The translations under genes and the position numbers were made by a program. A stretch of DNA of 64,000 nt from an uncultured bacterium (lineage in GTDB: Bacteria; Verrucomicrobiota; Kiritimatiellia; CAIKKV01; CAITUY01): NCBI GenBank assembly GCA_903908715.1, contig CAIVSY010000043.1, positions 102,722-166,721 of the forward strand, read 5' to 3'. Position 1 is the stretch's first letter, and every line of letters starts with the position of its first letter. Below the pieces are notes generated by a model, which ran no database searches, was not told the DNA's origin, and saw nothing but the letters and a program-made list of their open reading frames with translations. This document shows positions 7,785 through 16,912 of this stretch, piece by piece.

Positions 7785-10700
7785 TCACCGCCGGTCGCGC
7801 AGGCGAATCCTGTACCGGTAGAACTCCCTGTCCCCGGCGCCGGCGTTCGTGCAAACCACCGTCTGGCCCAAACCCGGCACATCGCTGAAGCCCGGCACAT
7901 TCGTCCATGATCCGGCAGACATCAGGTTGGTCACCCAGTCCAATGTGTACAGGCGGGCATCGTATTGCCAGTACTGCTGCCCTGCAGGCGGAAGGGTATC
8001 GAACTCCACCGTCACCACCGCATTGCTCACACGGATTGCCAGGCTGAGCTGGTCGGCGTCGCCCAATGTCGGGTCCAGCCCCGCCACCCACTCCACACCG
8101 TTGGGAACTCCATCACCGTCAAAATCATCACTCTCTGAAACCCCCTGCACATTGGTGATGACATCGCCGCCATCGGCATCCGCGATCCGCTGTTCCCATG
8201 CATCGGGTAACCCGTCCCCATCACGGTCGGCCGCGACGGAATTCACCCACCCCGGCGTGCCGACCACCAGGGAGGATTGCCAGGCCGCACCCACCCCGTT
8301 ATTCGTGGACGGATCGACCAGTTCAATCGAGGCAGTTGTGCTTGTGGGCCACGGAACTGCAGCCGCGTACGCGACCGTGTCAACCACATTACTCAACCAG
8401 TCCCGCAAGGTAATCGTGGCACCCGCATCGGGCAGGGTAATCGCCGGTACTTCGATCACCCGGCTGGCATATTCGGTGGCCGTGGTCCAAACCACCGGCC
8501 AGTCCCAGACTGGCGTGGCCCGATAGCGTTGCACCATGTCCGGCCCCAGTTCCGTAAAGAACTGGGTCAATCCCATCTGCGTATCCGCCACCACAAGATA
8601 GGAGGTTGGTCCCAGCATCGTCCCCATCGGCAGGCGGTAGCTTTCATTGCTGATCGTCAGCAACCAGTGGCTGAGATCCACTGAGCAGGCGCCGCGGTTG
8701 AAAAGTTCCAGGTATTCCCCGCCCGGTGCCGCCCGGCTCATGATCTCGTTGATCACCACGTTCGTGACGACATACACGTTGGTCGGATTCCACAGGGCGG
8801 CATTCTTGTCCGACCAGTCGCCGTTGATCAGGAAGTCACGGCGCTCGGCAATGAATCCCTTCAAGACATCCAGCTGCTTGGCAAGGTTCGTGGTCACCGC
8901 GCCAATCTGCGTGTAGGCAGGCGACAGTGTCGACCAAAGGGAATCGATCTTCGGATTGAGCGCATTTGTCGTGAAGAAAGTATGGCAGTAGCGCCACAAG
9001 GTCATCTGGTGCCGGTGCCGGTAAGGAAGGCTGTACTCCGCATCCATTCCTGATTCGGGATAGAACAGGCAGGAAGGCAGCAGCCGCTCCTGCCCTGTCC
9101 CGTCCGGGTGGAGTTGTGTCTTGTAGTACGGATGCAGGTTGTTCGAGACATAAAGGTAGTTCAGGCTGGCGTCTGTATCCCACGGGTATTGCCGCCACCG
9201 CCCGTCCGCCGCGGATCGATGGCAGATCATATTCCAGAACAGCCATTGATCGGAATTGGCCAGCGCCATAACCAGCGCGGCCGAATGCTGTACGGACTCG
9301 AGGCAAAGATTTGTCGCCACAGCAGCAGTCTTGGTCCAGTTGGTGGCCGCCTTCAGGTCCTCACTCATCGCGTAAAGGTTGTCGAGACTCACATCACACT
9401 CTCCAATGGCCTTGCGCCCGGAATAGCTGAACCTCGTAACATAGTCGCTCAGCGGAATTCCATTGCCTTCCAGATACGCGTTCTCAGGATCCTCAAGCTC
9501 CAGAGTGACGGAGGGCTCTCCATTGATCCACAGGCAGACATGACGGTAGCGGGGCGTCGCCAATCCGATCTGCCTCTGCAGATCGTACGCCACAACCTGT
9601 CCCACGATCCGGGCACAGTACTTGGCGCTGTCCCTGGGATTGTCACTGTCATTCTTCCGGCTGATAAAATTGATGCCGCTCTGGTTTTCCCCGAACCACA
9701 TGTCCAGCGACTGGCCTTTGTTCAGCCGCAAAGCCACCCCCGTCCGCTCCGGATCCCGGATTGGATTTCCCCGGTGACGGATCAACACGTCCGTAACAGC
9801 CTGGCCGTCAGGGCTGACAGCACAGGCCCGCGCAGTGATCGGGTACAGAACGGGACCGCCATCGGCAAAGACCGTCCAGTTCGGAAGCTGTGTCTGAACA
9901 TGACTCGCCGGCTCGATCCAGTAGCACTCGTCCGTCGCGGGATCGTCCAACTGCGGCCAGCGGGCCGTCATGCCGTTGGTCGCCGTGGCCAGAATGTGGA
10001 ACCGGACCAGCACACCACCAACGGCGGAAGCGGGCAACGCAGCCGCATACTCCCCATCCCCCGCCCCGAGGTCCGGCGCCGTGCCGTCGTCCTTCAGGTT
10101 CACCGGCGTGTATTGGCCGTCCGTGAACTCGTAGCTGTTGGATCCGACCATGCGGTACCACGCCACGACATTGCTGATCACAACACCCGGCACCACGGCT
10201 GCGCGGACCACGTTCCCCACTCCTGCCGGGCAAACCTTGTTATCACGCGTGACCGAGGTTATCCCGGGTTGCGGTTTCGTTGTGTGCCGGCTGTTCAGCA
10301 CCCCCGGTGTCCCCCGGTGGCCAAGCCATACCGTGTTGCTCAGTCCGCCTGAAAAGCTGTGAAAACGTTCCGATAATCCTTCGCGGCGGATCCAGAACGA
10401 AACCACATAGGAAATTCCGTTGGATGTCGGAAGGGTTGCGGAATGCACCCGGTTGCTGAAGGGGTCGCCATATTGCTCAACAAGGCTTTCCACCTCATCC
10501 GGGATGATCCAACGCGTGACATTACAGGCCACCGCAAGACCCGTCGATCCACCCCGCCCCATACCCGCTTCGACACGGGACCGGGCGTGGTTGCCTTCCG
10601 GGGTCCATCCGTTTGTTCCGCTCTCGAATCCGCCGTTGACCGTCAGTTCCGTGTTGGATCCCAGCGCCTTGACCGATACATCGTCGAGCCAGCACTTGCC

Positions 10701-13505
10701 ATCGTAATCCAGATAGAACCCGATCCCGCTGTTGGCCTGCACAATGGTCCCCGTAAGAACCACCTGTTGCCAGTTGGTCTCAGCCAATGCCCCGGCCCAA
10801 TTGACGACAACGCTTGTAGCGGTCCCGGGTGTCATCCGCTCCAACGAAGGCCCCAGCCCATCCGCCGCAACCGGCCATGGCTGGCGGTCGTCATAATCCA
10901 GCCGATCCAGTTCCCGCCCGAAGGTGTTTTTCAAGACCAGCGTTTCACCGTCATTCTGCAGCGTACCGAACCCGCCACCGATCACGTTGGTGATGCCGTA
11001 GTACGCCTGCACCGCGCCGGCATTCGCGGCACACACCAGATAGCCCGTGGCGCCGATCCACGTACCGGCGGGAATCGTGAAGCCGGCCCCGTCCAGTTCC
11101 CACCCGGATACATTCACCGCCATCAGACCCGGGTTGAACAACTCCACATATTCATAGTCCGCCTCATTGGTCTGCGCCGGATGATACATCACCTCGTTCA
11201 ACACCACGTCGGATGGAGCCGCCCCCACCTGCACCCATAACCAGTGCGGCACCCGCAGCCTGGGTTGCCGGGTACGAAAGGATAATACAGCCGGTGTGCC
11301 CGTCACCATCTGGGGGTAAAGCGTCTGCCCAACGTTGTCCCAGCCAACGGGATCAACAGGCGTCTTAAGATGCAGCACACGATTCCCGCCCTCCTCGGCA
11401 AGCACCTCGATGCAGGAGTTGCTGTGATTCCCGTTCAGGGACCAGGGTCCGGATAACGCAGAGTCGAAGGAGCCGTTTCGCACGTGATTCGTCCCCGCCA
11501 TGTCGACAAGCGAGACATCGTCCACCAGCGCCTCTCCTGCCGCGAGAAGCTGGAAGTAGAAAGTCTCCGCATGCGACGCCAGCCCTGTCACGGTGCAGGT
11601 AACCCAGTCAGCCGAAGGCACCACCGATATTCCCGGCGATCCATAACTCATTTCAGCCTCAAGCTCCGGCGATTCCACATACTCCACCTGCGACTCCGGC
11701 AGACTGAAGACCGATCCGCTGGCGGAATAGCCGTCAAAGGCATAGTACAACCACGTATTCGTAAAACCGACGATCACCACCGTATACACCTGGTCATTGG
11801 ACACCGCGTCGCCGTTGATGCCGTTGTCGCGCATCACGCGGTTGCTGGTCACTCCATCCACCGAAGTGCGGCACACCACCTGAGTCGGCAGCGGCTGGGA
11901 CACCACCGACACCGTCACGGTAAATGACTGCCCCGCCGCCGGGGCTGATGGCGCCACCCTCGGATTGAAAAACCCTCCGACCGGCCCCCCCCCGGGCGAA
12001 CCGCCGGGCGATCCCACGAACCAGTTCGATGCCGTATTGGCCATATTGGTCGCAACCAACCGCTCCAGTGACGGGCCGTTCCCGTCGGGCGCTGTCGGCC
12101 ACGGCGTGGCATCAAGGTAGTCCACACGGTCGACCAGGATTTGCGGGACAAACCCATTGGTCTCCGGGGCCCCCGGCTTGTACAGCCGCACACTGTCGCC
12201 GGCGTTGTCCAACTGGCCCTGCCACGCCCCGTAGACTGGCACGTTGGTCGGAATATTGTATGCGCTCCGGAACGCCGGAATGTTTGTCGCGCCCACCACC
12301 AGCAAACGGCCGCCCGCCGGCAACGTGACATTGGTTGGGAAAACATAATCCACCGCCTTGGCAATTCTCCAGGTATTGGATGGATTTGCCGGATCGTACA
12401 GCGGTACCGGGCTGGCGGTGAGGTTCAGCAGTTCCAGATACTCCTCGTCAGCGTTGTCACTGGCAGGATGGTACATGATCTCGCTGAGGATAACCGGCCC
12501 GACACGGGCCGACCGGTTGGAGGCCCCAAGGGTGTTCGTCACCATGAACGTGAAACCGCCCCATCCGTCAGGCGAGCGCCCGTACGACACCCCGTTTTCC
12601 GAGGCGCCAAAGGGCACATGGTCGGCAAACCGGACCAGGTTGGAGGACGTCAGGTACAGCTTCTCCCCCAGTTCGCTCAAGGCAAACCGGTTACTCGCCG
12701 CCGCAGAAGGATTATCAAACTGGTTGGTATTGAGAACCAGGAACCCGCCAGCAGGAATCGGCGCCGCATTTGTGATCCGATACTTGGCACGCAATACCGC
12801 GTCGTCGCTGACATACCAACCCAATACCGAGACGGACTGCGTGGTGAGGTTCAGCAACTCAATGGAGTCAACCTGAGGTGCATCCGTGTGGGCCAGGATC
12901 TCATTGACGACCACCGTGGGTGTCCATATCGAACCCGCCCGGCCGGGCGTGCCCCGGAATGCATCGCTGTGCCCCCAGTTGTTCGGATCATCCCAATTCC
13001 CATCCGCATCCTCCAGGACCAGAGAAGCCCCCTCCCCATCCGCGGCTTCAACCCAGGGGAACGTATCGCCGTATGTGACGCTGAACAGAACCGTCCCGTC
13101 ACTTCTGCGAAGCGTCACCTTCTCCCCCTCATTGGCCAGCTTTCCGGTATATACCCCGAGAATATTGGTCAAGGCCCCATAGCGGTTGGTCATGGAAGCA
13201 ACGCTGCGCACGAGCAACCCATAGGCTCCGGCGGCCAGGTTGGTTCCTGCTGGAAAGGTAAAGGTGATCCCGTCGGAAAAATAGGCCCCGGACAAGTTTA
13301 CCGGTGAAGCCGAAACATTGCGGAGTTCCAGGAATTCAAACAGGTCATCGTCCGCGGCATTCGTCGCCGAAGGAAGGGGGTTGTACATGAGCTCGCTGAA
13401 AACCACCGTCGCGGCCCGGGCTCCGCCGGCCAGAAGGAAGCCGGCAAAGACGCATGACATCCATGCGGCCGGGAACACCCGTCGAGCCTGAAAAGGAGAC
13501 TGCAC
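7785..13505 (-). CDS. Giant exported protein with lamin-tail domains, a CotH-like domain and calcium-loop repeats
   Basis: A 1906-residue protein with a signal peptide (RR followed by a hydrophobic stretch ending GGARAA). Five lamin-tail-type domains are recognised by the recurring VVxNEIMYHP...EYLELxN theme: about residues 32-170, 197-320, 336-480, 765-890 and 1580-1720. Between 1230 and 1560 is a CotH-like kinase region with INGEPSVTLELEDPENAYL and RWRQYPWDTDASLN, the latter containing the metal-binding Asp pair. Two calcium-loop motifs of the thrombospondin-3/dockerin kind, DRDGDGLPDAWE and DFDGDGVPNG, lie near 1760 and 1793. The protein is probably cell-surface or secreted; its role is unknown, with adhesion, spore-coat-like phosphorylation or matrix binding as possibilities. 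The start is GTG 13505, chosen because the Arg pair makes a normal signal peptide; ATG 13460 is an alternative. It lies downstream of pilC, suggesting export by the secretion machinery encoded there. Confidence 0.88.
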   Translation of the reverse strand: MQSPFQARRVFPAAWMSCVFAGFLLAGGARAATVVFSELMYNPLPSATNAADDDLFEFLELRNVSASPVNLSGAYFSDGITFTFPAGTNLAAGAYGLLVRSVASMTNRYGALTNILGVYTGKLANEGEKVTLRRSDGTVLFSVTYGDTFPWVEAADGEGASLVLEDADGNWDDPNNWGHSDAFRGTPGRAGSIWTPTVVVNEILAHTDAPQVDSIELLNLTTQSVSVLGWYVSDDAVLRAKYRITNAAPIPAGGFLVLNTNQFDNPSAAASNRFALSELGEKLYLTSSNLVRFADHVPFGASENGVSYGRSPDGWGGFTFMVTNTLGASNRSARVGPVILSEIMYHPASDNADEEYLELLNLTASPVPLYDPANPSNTWRIAKAVDYVFPTNVTLPAGGRLLVVGATNIPAFRSAYNIPTNVPVYGAWQGQLDNAGDSVRLYKPGAPETNGFVPQILVDRVDYLDATPWPTAPDGNGPSLERLVATNMANTASNWFVGSPGGSPGGGPVGGFFNPRVAPSAPAAGQSFTVTVSVVSQPLPTQVVCRTSVDGVTSNRVMRDNGINGDAVSNDQVYTVVIVGFTNTWLYYAFDGYSASGSVFSLPESQVEYVESPELEAEMSYGSPGISVVPSADWVTCTVTGLASHAETFYFQLLAAGEALVDDVSLVDMAGTNHVRNGSFDSALSGPWSLNGNHSNSCIEVLAEEGGNRVLHLKTPVDPVGWDNVGQTLYPQMVTGTPAVLSFRTRQPRLRVPHWLWVQVGAAPSDVVLNEVMYHPAQTNEADYEYVELFNPGLMAVNVSGWELDGAGFTIPAGTWIGATGYLVCAANAGAVQAYYGITNVIGGGFGTLQNDGETLVLKNTFGRELDRLDYDDRQPWPVAADGLGPSLERMTPGTATSVVVNWAGALAETNWQQVVLTGTIVQANSGIGFYLDYDGKCWLDDVSVKALGSNTELTVNGGFESGTNGWTPEGNHARSRVEAGMGRGGSTGLAVACNVTRWIIPDEVESLVEQYGDPFSNRVHSATLPTSNGISYVVSFWIRREGLSERFHSFSGGLSNTVWLGHRGTPGVLNSRHTTKPQPGITSVTRDNKVCPAGVGNVVRAAVVPGVVISNVVAWYRMVGSNSYEFTDGQYTPVNLKDDGTAPDLGAGDGEYAAALPASAVGGVLVRFHILATATNGMTARWPQLDDPATDECYWIEPASHVQTQLPNWTVFADGGPVLYPITARACAVSPDGQAVTDVLIRHRGNPIRDPERTGVALRLNKGQSLDMWFGENQSGINFISRKNDSDNPRDSAKYCARIVGQVVAYDLQRQIGLATPRYRHVCLWINGEPSVTLELEDPENAYLEGNGIPLSDYVTRFSYSGRKAIGECDVSLDNLYAMSEDLKAATNWTKTAAVATNLCLESVQHSAALVMALANSDQWLFWNMICHRSAADGRWRQYPWDTDASLNYLYVSNNLHPYYKTQLHPDGTGQERLLPSCLFYPESGMDAEYSLPYRHRHQMTLWRYCHTFFTTNALNPKIDSLWSTLSPAYTQIGAVTTNLAKQLDVLKGFIAERRDFLINGDWSDKNAALWNPTNVYVVTNVVINEIMSRAAPGGEYLELFNRGACSVDLSHWLLTISNESYRLPMGTMLGPTSYLVVADTQMGLTQFFTELGPDMVQRYRATPVWDWPVVWTTATEYASRVIEVPAITLPDAGATITLRDWLSNVVDTVAYAAAVPWPTSTTASIELVDPSTNNGVGAAWQSSLVVGTPGWVNSVAADRDGDGLPDAWEQRIADADGGDVITNVQGVSESDDFDGDGVPNGVEWVAGLDPTLGDADQLSLAIRVSNAVVTVEFDTLPPAGQQYWQYDARLYTLDWVTNLMSAGSWTNVPGFSDVPGLGQTVVCTNAGAGDREFYRYRIRLRDRR

Positions 13506-13603
13506 AAGGGGAATTCTACCTGATTCTCACCGAAACACAATCCCGGCTGCTTGCGATCCGTCCCAGGCAGGAAAACTCCTGCCATTCCCCTCTGATGCCC
13601 GTT

Positions 13604-13630
13604 CGCGGAGCGCGGAATTCGCGCTCCGCG
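13604..13630. other. Perfect stem-loop between pilC and the giant gene
   Basis: CGCGGAGCGC (13604-13613) pairs exactly with GCGCTCCGCG (13621-13630) around a 7-base loop. It lies 10 bases after the pilC stop on the minus strand. There is no T-run on the minus strand, so it may act as an mRNA 3'-stabilising hairpin or a Rho-assisted attenuator between the two genes. Confidence 0.55.
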
Positions 13631-13640
13631 GGCCCGCTCC

Positions 13641-14786
13641 CTATTTGCTGACCACTTCGCTCATCTTGAAGATCGGCAGGAACATACAGATCACGATACC
13701 GCCGATCACCACCCCGAGGAACACCATCAGCAGGGGTTCCATCATCGAGGTCAGCGAAGCCAGCATGGCTTCAACTTCGTCATCAAACGTATCCGCAACA
13801 CTGTCCAGCATTTCGTCGACCTTGCCGGTCTTTTCACCCGCCGACATCATGCGCACCACCAGCGTGGGGATGCAATCCTTGCCTGACAATCCGGCGGACA
13901 ACGTTTCCCCATGCTCCACGGAAACCCGCGCTTCCATGATGGCCTTTTCAATCACCAGGTTCGCCGCCGCCTTGGCCACGATTTCCAGCGCATTCAGGAT
14001 CGGCACACCGCTCTGGACCAGCTGCGCAAGTGTTCGCGCAAAACGGGCCACCGATACCTTCTGCGTCAGGATGCCGACAATCGGCGCCTTCAAGGCAAAC
14101 CGGTCCATCGCCCACTGCCCGGACGTCGTCTTCTTCCACTTCTTGAACAGCCAGACAGCCAGCGCAATCGCCGGGACGATGAAAATCGCGTATTTCTTGA
14201 TCGCATTGCTGACATTCACCAGGAACTGCGTCGGTCCCGGAAGTTTCGATCCGAAGTCCTCATACATCTTCCCGAAAACCGGGACGATAAAGATGATCAT
14301 ACCTGCGGCAATCACCAGCGCCATGGACATCACCACCACCGGATATGTCATGGCCGACTTGACCTTCCGTCGCAAACGCGCGTTGGCTTCCAGCAGCTCG
14401 CCGATCCGCTTCATTGTCTCCGCGAACTGACCGCTCTGTTCTCCCGCCCGAACCATGCTGACATACAGCACGTCAAACACATCCGGGAACTGGAGCAGGC
14501 TTTCGGAAAAGGAGGCGCCCCCTTCAATGCTCTTCTTAACCTCACGCAGGACAATCTTGAAATTCGGATTGGTCGCCTGCTCCTCCAGCGTCTCCAGCGC
14601 CGCCACGATCGGCATACCGGCCGCCAGCATGGCCGCCATCTGCCGTGAAAACGCAGGCAGGTCGGTCCTCACAATCTTGGTGACGCCGCGCACCTTCTTG
14701 GAAACGGAACCGATGGACTTGCGCGCCGTCGTCGGACGACTGGCCTGCACTGCACCGCTGGATGCCGAACGAACAACCGGACTCAT
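13641..14786 (-). CDS. Type II secretion/type IV pilus inner-membrane platform protein (GspF/PilC)
   Basis: A 381-residue protein with the two tandem T2SSF domains of the family. The first has FSRQMAAMLAAGMPIVAALE (about residues 46-65) and the second has FARTLAQLVQSGVPILNALE (about 247-266). Three membrane segments lie near residues 150-175, 200-220 and 350-375. It forms the inner-membrane platform against which the PilB/GspE motor works to assemble a pilus or pseudopilus. ATG 14786 follows AGGA with 7-base spacing. It is 37 bases downstream of the ATPase gene and co-oriented, so the two are surely cotranscribed. Whether the machine is a pilus or a secretion system cannot be settled from this gene. 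Confidence 0.95.
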   Translation of the reverse strand: MSPVVRSASSGAVQASRPTTARKSIGSVSKKVRGVTKIVRTDLPAFSRQMAAMLAAGMPIVAALETLEEQATNPNFKIVLREVKKSIEGGASFSESLLQFPDVFDVLYVSMVRAGEQSGQFAETMKRIGELLEANARLRRKVKSAMTYPVVVMSMALVIAAGMIIFIVPVFGKMYEDFGSKLPGPTQFLVNVSNAIKKYAIFIVPAIALAVWLFKKWKKTTSGQWAMDRFALKAPIVGILTQKVSVARFARTLAQLVQSGVPILNALEIVAKAAANLVIEKAIMEARVSVEHGETLSAGLSGKDCIPTLVVRMMSAGEKTGKVDEMLDSVADTFDDEVEAMLASLTSMMEPLLMVFLGVVIGGIVICMFLPIFKMSEVVSK

Positions 14787-14823
14787 GTCTGATCCTTTCT
14801 TCCTGGGATTTCCCCGGCCGCAG

Positions 14824-16581
14824 TTATTCGCTACCGGTCACTTCCAACGCCGCCTCGAGGGACGTAGTGCCGTCCCTGACTTTCTTCAGGCCGGCTTCCT
14901 TGAGGGTGATCATTCCCTGCAAACGGGCCTGCTCGCGGATCTCCGCGCTGGTCCCGCCCTTCATGATTAATTCCTTGATCGTGTCATCCACCAGCAGGAC
15001 TTCCATGATCGCGCCCCGTCCCTTGTAGCCGCCCCCGTTGCATTTCGGGCAACCCACCGCCTTATAGACAGTCATGAACCCGTCCCGCCCGCTCCGGCCC
15101 TCCCCGCCCGCATGGCGAAAGAATTCCGGATCAATCTTGTTGGCCTCCAGAACATCCATCGGCAGTTCAACTTCCTGGCGGCAGGCCGTGCAAAGTTTGC
15201 GGAACAGGCGCTGGGCCTGCGAGAGAATCAGCGAGGAGGCAATCAGGAAAGGCGGAATCCCCATGTCAATCAATCGGGCGATCGCGCCGGACGCATCATT
15301 CGTGTGCAGGGTACTCAACACCAGATGTCCGGTTAGCGCGGCCTTGACGGCAATTTCCGCGGTCTCACCGTCACGAATTTCACCCACCAGGCAGATGTCC
15401 GGATCCTGACGCAGGATGGAACGCAAGGCAGCCGCAAAGGTCAGGCCGACCTGGGAATTCACCTGCACCTGCGTAATACCCGGCAACTGGTATTCCACAG
15501 GATCCTCGCAGGTCACGATGTTCACGTCCGACTTGTTCAACTCCTGCAGGCAGGAATACAGCGTGGTCGTCTTGCCGCTACCGGTTGGCCCCGTGACCAG
15601 GATGATGCCATGCGGCTGGCCGATGGCGTGGCTCATGGCCTTGAACGCCTGCTCGTCCAGCCCCAGTCCGCTCAAGCTGGGGAACAGCGCGCTCTTGTCG
15701 AGCACACGCATCACGATCTTCTCACCGAAAATGGAGGGCAGTATGCTGACGCGCATATCCACCTCCTTGCCCAGCGCCTTGATCTTGAAGCGGCCATCCT
15801 GCGGCACACGGCGCTCGGCAATATCCATATCGCCCATGATCTTGATACGCGAAACAATGGCCGCATGATAATTCCGGGAAGGGCTGGGACGCTCAATCAT
15901 CGAACCGTCAATGCGGTAACGCAGCCGCAACGTCTTTTCCTGGGGCTCAATGTGAATATCACTGGCGCGCGTCCGAAGGGCCTCCACGAGAATCATGTTC
16001 ACCATCCGGATGACCGGGGCGCCCTCGGCGCTCTCCATCATCTCCTCAAGACTGACCTCGTTTCTCTCTTCCTTCCCGATCTCCACATCACTGTCGGACC
16101 CCTTCATGATTTCCTCGAGGTCCATCCCCTGTTCGGGCTCCTTGCTGGCCACCACACGGCTGATCGTGTCCAGGATTTCCTTCTCGCCGGCCACCAGCGG
16201 CATGATCTCCATCCCCGTCAACACCTGCAATTCATCCACCGCCATGATGTTGAACGGATCCCCCAGCGCCACAACCAGGATCCCGCCGATCTTCAGCAGC
16301 GGGACGGCCTGATGCTTCCGCAGTACGTCGGGCGAAATGGACTCCATCAGCTTCTGGTTGGGGCTGAAACGCGCCAGGGAAATTGGCGCCATGCGCAGGT
16401 AATCCGCCAGACCGAGCGTCATCTCAACAGGCGGAACCACCTGATGTTCCACCAGGTACTTCTCCAGCCGGATCCCCTGTCCGTCCGCCCGCTCAATCGA
16501 TTCCGCGAGCGTCGCCTTGGTCAATGCCCCGCGCCGGACCAGGATATCGCCAATTCTTGAGCTTTGCGAAACTGCTGCCAT
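14824..16581 (-). CDS. Type II secretion/type IV pilus assembly ATPase (GspE/PilB)
   Basis: A 585-residue hexameric motor ATPase of the PilB/GspE family. An N-terminal MshEN-like region (about residues 8-70) starts SSRIGDILVRRGALTKATL; such domains bind c-di-GMP in several PilB/MshE proteins. The catalytic core has Walker A GPTGSGKTTTL (about 330), the Asp box CEDPVEYQL, Walker B ILRQDPDICLVGEIRD, and the His box LSTLHTNDASGAIARL. Two CxxC pairs (CTAC near 463, CPKC near 510) form the zinc-binding element of true assembly ATPases rather than PilT. In the second half of the MshEN motif RLG is replaced by RLE, so c-di-GMP binding is uncertain. It is first in an operon with pilC. Confidence 0.95.
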   Translation of the reverse strand: MAAVSQSSRIGDILVRRGALTKATLAESIERADGQGIRLEKYLVEHQVVPPVEMTLGLADYLRMAPISLARFSPNQKLMESISPDVLRKHQAVPLLKIGGILVVALGDPFNIMAVDELQVLTGMEIMPLVAGEKEILDTISRVVASKEPEQGMDLEEIMKGSDSDVEIGKEERNEVSLEEMMESAEGAPVIRMVNMILVEALRTRASDIHIEPQEKTLRLRYRIDGSMIERPSPSRNYHAAIVSRIKIMGDMDIAERRVPQDGRFKIKALGKEVDMRVSILPSIFGEKIVMRVLDKSALFPSLSGLGLDEQAFKAMSHAIGQPHGIILVTGPTGSGKTTTLYSCLQELNKSDVNIVTCEDPVEYQLPGITQVQVNSQVGLTFAAALRSILRQDPDICLVGEIRDGETAEIAVKAALTGHLVLSTLHTNDASGAIARLIDMGIPPFLIASSLILSQAQRLFRKLCTACRQEVELPMDVLEANKIDPEFFRHAGGEGRSGRDGFMTVYKAVGCPKCNGGGYKGRGAIMEVLLVDDTIKELIMKGGTSAEIREQARLQGMITLKEAGLKKVRDGTTSLEAALEVTGSE

Positions 16582-16711
16582 GGATACCGTCCGCTATTCG
16601 CCAGGAGACTTGATACCCTTCCTTGTAATCCATTTCCGCCCGGCAAGTCAATGCACACCTGCCGGGTTCATCTTGCGCCGCACTTCGCGGATCGCTATTC
16701 TTTCCATCCTT

Positions 16712-16912
16712 ATGAGCCTTCAGGATCGTGATTATATGCGCGGACAAATCCATAAACCGCGCAACCCCTATTCACCGCCACCCCTTTCGTCCCGCCTGAA
16801 GTTCCTCCTCTGGCGCCTCTTCCACCGCCGCCAAACCCGGGTGCCGGAAAGCACAACGCCCGTCAATGCCGGTAAACTACCAGAAGAAAAGGCAAACGAA
16901 AATGACAAATAA
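16712..16912 (+). CDS. Possible small basic protein upstream of larA
   Basis: A 66-codon frame starting MSLQDRDYMRGQIHK, rich in Arg/Lys/Pro, with a short amphipathic stretch SSRLKFLLWRLFHRR. Its stop overlaps the larA start region by 11 bases (TAA at 16910-16912), the arrangement expected of translational coupling. No clear Shine-Dalgarno is visible and I recognise no family. The DRDYMR start resembles the first residues of some membrane proteins, but that is only a resemblance. It could be a leader peptide for larA or chance. Confidence 0.35.
   Translation: MSLQDRDYMRGQIHKPRNPYSPPPLSSRLKFLLWRLFHRRQTRVPESTTPVNAGKLPEEKANENDK

Noticed and set aside
9108..10352. A 414-codon plus-strand open frame inside the giant gene
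   Set aside because: It is antisense to the lamin-tail/CotH reading frame and has no recognisable domain or ribosome-binding site.
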